DNA of 25,360 nt from a virus, in the IMG/VR virus record IMGVR_UViG_3300020156_000287, positions 1 through 25,360 of that record. One strand, written 5' to 3'. The position numbers and the translations under genes were made by a program. The notes beneath the pieces are model-generated. The model was not told the DNA's origin. It saw only the letters and a list, made by a program, of their open reading frames with translations, and searched no databases. Below are positions 19,971 to 25,360 of the stretch, one piece after another; the first letter of the stretch is position 1; each line of letters starts with the position of its first letter.

Positions 19971-20399
19971 TCAGTTTGGGGGTATCCACCGCCGGAGAAA
20001 TGGCCCCATGATTTCCCCAAACCAGAGGAACGCCGTCCCGAAGGCGCCTATACCGACGCCAGCGCCAATCAAGACCATACGTACACCCCAGCCGAGCGTC
20101 TTTAACCTGTTCCACTCTTTGAGTGTCGGCTTGATCTCACTTTCCATGAAGCCCGTCAGGCCGGTGATAATGTCGCGCTGCTGTGCTACGGTCGCTCCGG
20201 CCGCCACTATTGTCTTTTCAGCTTCGCCGATGCGGTGAGCCTGCTGCTCTATCCTTTCATGGATTCTTTGGCGGCTATCGGAGCTGGAGCGACGATCTGT
20301 GTCAAACTCTTCCTCAAAGCGGTCAAGGCGGATTGCAACTGCGTCTACTTTGGCCTCCAGGCGGCCAAGTGCCCGAAGGATATCATCATTGGATGCCAC
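19971..20399 (-). CDS. DUF1515-like coiled-coil membrane protein
   Basis: This 142-residue protein starts from GTG at 20399 (ASNDDILRALGRLEAKVDA), with an AGAGGAAG ribosome site. A long charged coiled coil (about 8-90, with RRSSSDSRQRIHERIEQQAH) is followed by EWNRLKTLGWGVRMVLIGAG and a C-terminal hydrophobic stretch (GVGIGAFGTAFLWFGEIMG). This is the pattern of the rhizobial DUF1515 family. Such proteins lie near phage lysis genes, and a single C-terminal membrane span with a coiled coil could suit a holin- or spanin-associated role. That is inference. Confidence 0.65.
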   Translation of the reverse strand: MASNDDILRALGRLEAKVDAVAIRLDRFEEEFDTDRRSSSDSRQRIHERIEQQAHRIGEAEKTIVAAGATVAQQRDIITGLTGFMESEIKPTLKEWNRLKTLGWGVRMVLIGAGVGIGAFGTAFLWFGEIMGPFLRRWIPPN

Positions 20400-20485
20400 T
20401 GCGCTTCCTCTTGACTCTTTTCTAAAGTGAGAACATTTAAAGAACGCGCTTGGCGGCGGCGACAAACTGAGAACGAGGAATTGCC

Positions 20486-20953
20486 GTGGATATCGCCAAG
20501 GAACTAAAGACCGCCATCGCCCATCGCATCGCCTGCATCGAGCGGCCCTATATCAATGGGTTTGCGGGTACGAGCCGGTCAAAACGAAGAACTGCCGGCG
20601 ACATTCACGCTCTTGCGCGCGCCATCATGAACCGTACCTTCGATCCGTTTTCATTTTACTGGAATATCGGCAACCAAGAGCCGGCCGGCTTCAGCGACAT
20701 CTACCTAGTGGTCTTCACGACGCTCTTCGACATTGATGACGAAGACGCAAGGCGCTGGTCAAGTAAAACGGAACACGATATCGCCCGACATGAGGCGGCT
20801 GCCGACATTAGCCGCGCCCTTGCGCGGAAATTCATCATTGCGAAGCGCGGCGTTATCATGCCGAAAGGGGACGGGACGAGCCCGGGTTTCGGCGATCCGA
20901 GCGCATCTCACAGCATCACAGATAGCAGATACGAGGATGAGCGGAGTTGGTAA
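20486..20953 (+). CDS. hypothetical protein
   Basis: This 155-residue protein begins MDIAKELKTAIAHRIACIER. The central SKRRTAGDIHALARAIMNRTF and FSDIYLVVFTTLFDIDDEDAR are helical with an acidic cluster. No motif or family is recognised. It is divergent from the DUF1515-like gene and convergent with the outer-membrane gene, consistent with an independently acquired cargo gene. Confidence 0.6.
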   Translation: MDIAKELKTAIAHRIACIERPYINGFAGTSRSKRRTAGDIHALARAIMNRTFDPFSFYWNIGNQEPAGFSDIYLVVFTTLFDIDDEDARRWSSKTEHDIARHEAAADISRALARKFIIAKRGVIMPKGDGTSPGFGDPSASHSITDSRYEDERSW

Positions 20954-20988
20954 CCCCAGGTGTCTGCAGTTCATCGAATTACATAAGA

Positions 20989-21615
20989 TCAGAAGCGATA
21001 ATTGATCCCAACCCTTCCAGTATCGATTTTTAGCTTTGCTGAGACATCGGCATCCATTTCCCGCCAGAAATGTTGCCCGTTGAAGTCGTAGTGAACGTAC
21101 TCAGCCTTTACCGACCAAAAATCAGAAATTGCGTACTCCACGCCAAAGCCGGTTGTCCATCCTCCCACATATTCGGTGTCGCTCAATTTGTCAGGGGAAC
21201 GAACAGAAAGGGTCTCAACCTGTCCCGCCGCGATTCCGCCGAGTGCGTATAAAAGAACATCATCGAATGCGTAGCCGACCTTGGCTGTTACAGACGTTGT
21301 CCATTTTACATCACTCTCGCAAGACCAAGAACGGCCCGGACACCTATCACTGCCGTGAATCGTGCTGTGGGAGAGAGCTACTTCAGCACCGACAAGCCAT
21401 CGGGAAGATTGCCAATTATATCCGATCTGAGCGCCGACAATCGCGCCAATGCCGTCATGATCAGCACGGCCCCCAGTAGCATGAAAGGCCCAATTAACGT
21501 CATTCCATCCGGCTCCGACATTCGCACCTATGTAGCCACCGCCCCAGCTAACATCATCGGCAAATGCATTCGATGCAGTAAGCATCCATGCTACGGCAAC
21601 AAGCGTCGTCCTCAT
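20989..21615 (-). CDS. outer-membrane beta-barrel protein (Omp25/RopB-like)
   Basis: This 208-residue protein has a signal peptide (MRTTLVAVAWMLTASNAFA, cleaved near residue 19) and a small eight-strand porin-like barrel: GGYIGANVGAGWNDVNW, GAIVGAQIGYNWQ, TSVTAKVGYAFDDVLLYALG, WTTGFGVEYAISDFWSVKAE, ending VGINYRF with the C-terminal Phe needed for outer-membrane assembly. This is the Omp25/Omp31/RopB family of Rhizobiales. ATG 21615 has GGGGGA six bases upstream. It stands alone on the minus strand beside the lysis cassette, so it may be a lysogenic-conversion gene that alters the cell surface. G+C looks lower than in the early genes. Confidence 0.85.
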   Translation of the reverse strand: MRTTLVAVAWMLTASNAFADDVSWGGGYIGANVGAGWNDVNWAFHATGGRADHDGIGAIVGAQIGYNWQSSRWLVGAEVALSHSTIHGSDRCPGRSWSCESDVKWTTSVTAKVGYAFDDVLLYALGGIAAGQVETLSVRSPDKLSDTEYVGGWTTGFGVEYAISDFWSVKAEYVHYDFNGQHFWREMDADVSAKLKIDTGRVGINYRF

Positions 21616-21675
21616 ATCGTCCCCCATCAATCAGAGACAGATTGTTGAAGACGAGCCAGAACCACAACTAAAGAT

Positions 21676-21685
21676 TAGTTAACTA
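21676..21685. promoter_or_regulatory. palindrome upstream of the outer-membrane gene
   Basis: TAGTTAACTA is a perfect 10-bp palindrome about 60 bp upstream of the beta-barrel gene, in an AT-rich patch that could hold its promoter (TTTTGC and TAATCT on the minus strand). It may be an operator that lets the gene be expressed independently of late transcription. Confidence 0.3.
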
Positions 21686-21785
21686 GCAAAACACATAGAT
21701 GTTGTTGCTCATGCGCAACGACGAGCTATCCGCGGCGAAACCAAGTCTGTGACGCGCTCGGCGGATTTTGGACGGTAGAAAGAAG

Positions 21786-22049
21786 CTATTGAGAAAGAGG
21801 CATCTTCTGGTCATGAGCCAAACATTCCGCCTGCGTCCAGACGCGCGCGCCGCACACACCCGCAGCGAAGTCGTCGATGCCTTCCTGATCGGCCGGCGTC
21901 TTTCCTTGAACGCCGACCATTGAAGTACCGACGATGGACCTAACCGCGTGGGATACCTGATCCTTGGACGCACTGACCTGTTGAGTTGAGGTACACGCCG
22001 CCGCGCTCACGGCACAGGCGACGCTCAAAGCGAGCCTTGTCAGCTTCAT
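21786..22049 (-). CDS. Rz1-like outer-membrane spanin lipoprotein
   Basis: This 87-residue protein starts with a lipoprotein signal (MKLTRLALSVACAVSAAACT) with lipobox AAAC and acylated Cys19. The mature part of about 69 residues is soluble. Its first 110 bp overlap the Rz-like gene in a different frame, the classic overlapping spanin arrangement. The o-spanin anchors in the outer membrane and joins the i-spanin to fuse the membranes at lysis. It is longer and less Pro-rich than lambda Rz1, with a C-terminal extension containing two Cys (AAGVCGARVWTQAEC). Confidence 0.7.
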   Translation of the reverse strand: MKLTRLALSVACAVSAAACTSTQQVSASKDQVSHAVRSIVGTSMVGVQGKTPADQEGIDDFAAGVCGARVWTQAECLAHDQKMPLSQ

Positions 22050-22233
22050 TGGATAGTTCTCCGATTGCCTTGTCTGTTGCCGCCTGCATTGCGGCGCGTT
22101 CCGCTACGCGGGCTTTATCTTCCGCGTCGGGGATCCACGAATAGAGCGCGATAAGGGAGACGACGGCCGACGCGATGACCGCGCCCGCCACCAGTCCCGC
22201 GCCAATCTTGAGCCAGTCCAGCAGGCCAAACAT
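21940..22233 (-). CDS. Rz-like inner-membrane spanin
   Basis: This 97-residue protein has one N-terminal membrane span (WLKIGAGLVAGAVIASAVVS) followed by a charged coiled coil (AEDKARVAERAAMQAATDKA, SNEADKARFERRL) and a C-terminal tail with two Cys. This is the i-spanin layout. The ATG at 22233 overlaps the endolysin stop (TAATG). It pairs with the lipoprotein gene overlapping its 3' third. Confidence 0.72.
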   Translation of the reverse strand: MFGLLDWLKIGAGLVAGAVIASAVVSLIALYSWIPDAEDKARVAERAAMQAATDKAIGELSNEADKARFERRLCRERGGVYLNSTGQCVQGSGIPRG

Positions 22234-23231
22234 TAGATGATCTCTTCGACCTGCTTTGCGACGGCCCTACGATCGGCATTCTTGCGCCAGTAGAGGAACG
22301 CTGCGGCGAGCCCGAGAGAGGCCAGGATGAGCGCGAGGTTCTGCCACGGAATACCACCAACGGAAGCAAGCGCCGAAGTGAGGCCGCCGCTCGTCACGGC
22401 CGGCACGATCACCTCCTTCGATTTCCACCAGGGAGCCTCAAGGCTTGGCGGCGTGACCGCCACGGGAACCGGCTTTTCCTCCGTAACCGGCGCGGCCCTG
22501 ACCACAGCCTTGGGAGCTTCAGCCGGCGCGAGATCCGAGAGCATCATATGGATGGCCGATCGGGTTTTCGGGCCATCGTCGCCGTCGAGGTTGCCATCAT
22601 AGCGACCGAGGCCCTTGGCGGCCTTCTGAAACGGGAGGATCTCGGTCGGTCCGAAGCCGAGAACCACGAGGCCGAGCCGGGTGTAGTCGTCGAGACGGTC
22701 GGCATAACCGTTCAAGCCACCATTGATGCGACGGGTGAGCATCTCCAGGTCGCCCCGGTCGGCATATCGGTTGAGCGACCGTCGGTCCGGGTTTCCTTCA
22801 TCCCAATACCAGATTGCCGACAGCCCCTCCCACGGATCGGTGTTGATCAAGTCAGGATTGGAAACGAAGTCCGGAGGCGAAAAACTCTTCGCCATGCACC
22901 ACGCGTAGAACCGCCGGATATTGTCCCCGCCTGTGAGCTGGATCGGACCGCGGCCCCTGTTCTTGAAGCCGTCGCCGTCCTTTTCCGGCGTGTTGCCGAG
23001 ATCGGTTCGCGTATCGTAGCGCTGTTGCGCAGGCGTTGGACCCCACAGTTCCCGATCATACCGAAAACTCCCGCTCTCGTGCATGAGCTGCGAGAGAAAC
23101 GCCACCTCCCGATGCGGAAGGTTCAGACCGACACCAGCACCGAACTTGTCGAGCGCCATGATTACGGAGTTCATATTCTTCTCATCGACGCGCGCCTTTG
23201 CGGCCGCGCGCACTTGTGCGGCGGTGATCAT
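22233..23231 (-). CDS. GH19-type endolysin with peptidoglycan-binding domain and C-terminal membrane segment
   Basis: This 332-residue protein has an N-terminal GH19 (chitinase/lysozyme-like) domain with catalytic Glu in FLSQLMHESGSF (E52), a second Glu near ELWGPT (E61), and the fold signature NRGRGPIQLTGGDN (91-104). Residues about 198-235 look like a peptidoglycan-binding repeat (PFQKAAKGLGRYDGNLDGDD). A Pro/Ala linker follows, then a C-terminal hydrophobic segment (about 297-315, LALILASLGLAAAFLYW) with a basic tail. It cleaves host peptidoglycan. The C-terminal anchor is unusual for phage lysozymes and suggests membrane tethering or holin-like function, because no separate holin is evident. 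Confidence 0.9.
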   Translation of the reverse strand: MITAAQVRAAAKARVDEKNMNSVIMALDKFGAGVGLNLPHREVAFLSQLMHESGSFRYDRELWGPTPAQQRYDTRTDLGNTPEKDGDGFKNRGRGPIQLTGGDNIRRFYAWCMAKSFSPPDFVSNPDLINTDPWEGLSAIWYWDEGNPDRRSLNRYADRGDLEMLTRRINGGLNGYADRLDDYTRLGLVVLGFGPTEILPFQKAAKGLGRYDGNLDGDDGPKTRSAIHMMLSDLAPAEAPKAVVRAAPVTEEKPVPVAVTPPSLEAPWWKSKEVIVPAVTSGGLTSALASVGGIPWQNLALILASLGLAAAFLYWRKNADRRAVAKQVEEII

Positions 23232-23256
23232 CTAACGGTCCTTTTTGAAATCGTGG

Positions 23257-23658
23257 CTAGGCAGCCGGCCAGTAGCTATCGTCGGCGAAATCTGCCGGGA
23301 TGGGATCGAGCGCCTTCAGCGCCCAGCTCGCCGCATAAAGCGCCGAGACATATTCGGATGATTGTTGCCAGAGCGACATGACCTGAAGCGGCGCCAACTC
23401 GTGGTCGACGTTGTCGCCGTCGCGGAACAAGGTGACGGTCGACGTGTCACCGGTCGAGATCCGCAGCTGCGCGGCAAGCGCCAGGTTGGTGAGGTTGCGA
23501 GCATCCTCATCTCGGCCGGTCACATGAATGCCGTCGATCACCTTGCCGGCGACGATGCGACGGGTTCTTTCGGCATTGATGGCATCGCAAAGCGATTGCT
23601 TTGCCGTCGCGGCCTTCTGTTCGGCCGTGATGATCTTGGCGGGATCAGGCGTCCACAT
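23257..23658 (-). CDS. DUF4376-like tail-fibre accessory protein
   Basis: This 133-residue protein starts from ATG 23658 (MWTPDPAKIITAEQKA) with a GGAGGAG ribosome site; a longer reading runs through the previous gene. The pattern AINAERTRRIVAGKVIDGIH, then GRDEDARNLTNLALAA, VTLFRDGDN and LAPLQVMSLW, is that of DUF4376, a C-terminal module of tail-fibre assembly proteins. It probably assists fibre folding or assembly. It overlaps the upstream gene by 14 bp. Confidence 0.72.
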   Translation of the reverse strand: MWTPDPAKIITAEQKAATAKQSLCDAINAERTRRIVAGKVIDGIHVTGRDEDARNLTNLALAAQLRISTGDTSTVTLFRDGDNVDHELAPLQVMSLWQQSSEYVSALYAASWALKALDPIPADFADDSYWPAA

Positions 23659-24001
23659 CGGCAGGCTCCTCCAATACCGGTTCTTCAGTCTCGTCTTCCG
23701 GAGGCGGCGGATCGAAAGGAATGGCAAGCTCGCCATCCGGGGGATTGATCAATGGCGCCGGGAACGCGACAGCCGGCGAAGGACTCGGACCGTGCGGCAG
23801 GATGAGGGTGATATGTATTTCGCCGCCGATCCGCTCCACCGGACCGGTTATCCATTCGCACGGCACCTCGCCGGCCGGGATCGTTGCACCGTCCGGGAGG
23901 GAGATGAAGCTGAACAGCTCGCCGTTGATGCGGAGCTTGTCGCCGTCCTTGATGACGGTCAGGCCGCCTTCGCGGCGTTGGGGCGTAAACGAGATATGCA
24001 T
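23645..24001 (-). CDS. hypothetical tail-region protein
   Basis: This 118-residue protein has a beta-rich first 75 residues (ISFTPQRREGGLTVIKDGDK, ISLPDGATIPAGEVP) and a Pro/Glu-rich tail (FDPPPPEDETEEPVLEEP). Genes of this kind recur between fibre and DUF4376 genes in rhizobial prophages, so a fibre-assembly role is likely. No enzymatic motif is visible. Confidence 0.65.
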   Translation of the reverse strand: MHISFTPQRREGGLTVIKDGDKLRINGELFSFISLPDGATIPAGEVPCEWITGPVERIGGEIHITLILPHGPSPSPAVAFPAPLINPPDGELAIPFDPPPPEDETEEPVLEEPADVDA

Positions 24002-24013
24002 GGCGGCGCCTCC

Positions 24014-25114
24014 TTAGAACCAGCGGCCGACGGCAGTTAGCCGAACGGTCCGGGTATCGCCCGATGAATAGGGCACACCGCTGCCCGTGAGATACCGCGG
24101 CGTCATGCCCGAAGCCGTAATCGAACTAGGGACGAAGACCCCGGCGCGACTGTTTGCGCCGCCGCTAAGAGTGGTGATCGCGTCGGCCCATCCGTAGCCG
24201 TTATTGGCAAAAGCCGCAGGCCACGTCATGGCAGAGCCCTGCAGCGCTGTTGCGCCGGTATAAGGGACTTCAATGGCCGCCGAGACGCAAATCTGCGTCC
24301 CGTCCGCGAATCGCACATATTCTCCGTTGGCATTGCTTCCCCGCTCGATCACCGCGCCGGTTGGTACGCCACCGGACTGTGAGACTGTCCCCAGCAGCTC
24401 CTCGGAATTGCAGACCCATGCGCCCCAGACGTTCGAGACCTTGCGTCTCATCCAGCGTTGGTTCGAGGCAGTGCCACGCCAATAGAACTGAATTGCTGTC
24501 GTCGAGCTATCGTATTGCAGATGCAAGATAGTGCCGAACACGGCGACCGGGATGCCGTTGGCGCCCCCGCCACATCCGTAAAAGCCAGTCTGCACAAGGG
24601 TGTTCGCATCCGTCGTCTGCGAAACCGCATTTCGCAACCGGGAGGGCAGTTGGTTGTTGGGTATCTCGCCGAGAGTGCCGTATGCGGTGGCGCCATCGGT
24701 ATCATCCAACAACGTCCGCATGAACGCCGTCAGGGTCGCGAGACCCATCGTGCCGGCGCCGGTGAAGTATGGCAGCTTGTCGGCTGCCCCAAGAAGGCCA
24801 GACAGCGCTGTCAGATTGCCGGCACCGAGCATCTCTACCAGCTGGCGCGCCTGTGCTGTCACGCGTGAGCCGTCGCCCTGATAGCGCAAACGGTAGGCAG
24901 AGCCGGCGAGCGCAGCGCCTCTAATGCCGGTGGCATAGAGCGTCAATGACGTGTTGGAATTGACGCTCTGGATGATGCCATGCCAGCCGGGCGCAAAGAA
25001 TTCATCACCCTCCTGGAATCCTGCCGTCAGCCAGGCGGTGCCCACGCCGGTCACGTCCGTGCCACCTGCCGAGACCGTCACCGTTCCGGCGGTATAATCA
25101 CTCAGCAGTGCCAT
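24014..25114 (-). CDS. tail fibre protein
   Basis: This 366-residue protein has ATG 25114 preceded by AAGGGAG. The N-terminal part (MALLSDYTAGTVTVSAGGTD, GTAWLTAGFQEGDEFFAPGW) is a beta-sandwich attachment-type domain common in alphaproteobacterial phage fibres. The middle (LTALSGLLGAADKLPYFTGA, LATLTAFMRTLLDD) is a repeat-like fibre shaft motif. The C-terminal part is Gly/Ser/Thr-rich with aromatic strands (WAGTASN-like, WMRRKVSNVWGAWV) and should contact the host surface. It determines adsorption and host range. Confidence 0.82.
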   Translation of the reverse strand: MALLSDYTAGTVTVSAGGTDVTGVGTAWLTAGFQEGDEFFAPGWHGIIQSVNSNTSLTLYATGIRGAALAGSAYRLRYQGDGSRVTAQARQLVEMLGAGNLTALSGLLGAADKLPYFTGAGTMGLATLTAFMRTLLDDTDGATAYGTLGEIPNNQLPSRLRNAVSQTTDANTLVQTGFYGCGGGANGIPVAVFGTILHLQYDSSTTAIQFYWRGTASNQRWMRRKVSNVWGAWVCNSEELLGTVSQSGGVPTGAVIERGSNANGEYVRFADGTQICVSAAIEVPYTGATALQGSAMTWPAAFANNGYGWADAITTLSGGANSRAGVFVPSSITASGMTPRYLTGSGVPYSSGDTRTVRLTAVGRWF

Positions 25115-25283
25115 CGGTAACTCCCTTGGCAAGCTCCTGCTTGAGAGCGTCGAGCTCGGATTTCAGTTGATCGCGCTCGCTGGCTGTCTGCGCCAGAGAT
25201 TGGGCGAGGAAGCAGTTGCGCTGCTTCAGGAACTCGTGTTGCACTTCGAGTTCGCGATAGGCGATTTCGGGATTGATGTTCAT
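25098..25283 (-). CDS. small coiled-coil protein
   Basis: This 61-residue protein is almost wholly helical with heptad spacing (AYRELEVQHEFLKQRNCFLA, ERDQLKSELDALKQELAK). It overlaps the tail-fibre start by 17 bp. It is probably a small structural or chaperone-like late protein; function unknown. Confidence 0.6.
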   Translation of the reverse strand: MNINPEIAYRELEVQHEFLKQRNCFLAQSLAQTASERDQLKSELDALKQELAKGVTDGTAE

Positions 25284-25290
25284 GGTTGCC

Positions 25291-25360
25291 TCATGAGGGT
25301 ATGCCGAGGATGTAGTAGCGAATACCCACGATCGGATCGGGCGGGTAGTCGTACTGCCAG
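25291..25360 (-). CDS. C-terminal end of a late structural protein, partial
   Basis: A minus-strand frame open from the right edge ends at the TGA at 25291-25293 with WQYDYPPDPIVGIRYYILGI plus PS. It leads into the small coiled-coil gene with an 8-bp gap, as expected for the preceding late gene. It is too short to name. Confidence 0.55.
   Translation of the reverse strand, partial: WQYDYPPDPIVGIRYYILGIPS

Noticed and set aside
22548-23381. Open frame of 277 codons on the plus strand
   Set aside because: Antisense to the GH19 endolysin, which has clear catalytic residues; the plus-strand product has no motif.

Overview
The window is almost entirely temperate-phage DNA from a rhizobial background (Rhizobium/Agrobacterium/Ensifer type). 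The evidence is the high G+C, a GcrA-like regulator, a DUF1515-type protein, an Omp25/RopB-like beta-barrel and GANTC motifs at the main early promoter. No translation, ribosomal or central-metabolism gene is present.

Layout. (1) 85-644, minus: a small late gene and a packaging-type HNH endonuclease, the start of a late operon running off the left edge. (2) 773-9685, minus: a tightly overlapping early-left operon. It begins with a YdaS/Cro-like repressor, then a CII-like protein, a GcrA-like factor, an SNF2-like helicase, a DNA methyltransferase, two unknown proteins, a zinc/Toprim primase, a P4-type primase-helicase and a last unknown protein. A cluster of iteron-like decamers lies in the AT-rich gap at 1595-1825. 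(3) 9686-9767: divergent switch region; a CI-like S24 repressor reads right (9768-10460). (4) 10711-18582, plus: an early-right operon with a small membrane protein, HD phosphohydrolase, SSB, sliding clamp, MazZ-like (DUF550) nucleotide hydrolase, several unknown proteins, an HTH protein, a frameshifted HNH gene, a probable excisionase and a tyrosine integrase. (5) 18592-18607: a 16-bp identity to the 3' end of a tRNA, flanked by integrase arm-type repeats, so an attP-like site. (6) 18739-21615: mixed-strand accessory genes, including an outer-membrane beta-barrel. (7) 21786-25360, minus: Rz1, Rz, GH19 endolysin, tail-fibre accessory proteins, tail fibre and the C-terminus of another late protein.

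How it fits together. CI and Cro oppose each other at the switch. The left operon supplies replication initiation, unwinding and DNA modification. The right operon supplies SSB, clamp, dNTP-pool enzymes and recombination. Late genes appear at both edges on the same strand, with an attP-like junction (not a prophage/host junction) between integrase and lysis genes. This is what a circular phage map or a tandem-prophage junction looks like, not a single integrated prophage.

The least ordinary signals are a 108-bp, 36-codon, in-frame repeat present three times in two different genes, a set of in-frame palindromes with changing stems around it, the iteron-like array, and a GANTC cluster at the early promoter of a phage that carries its own GcrA homologue.
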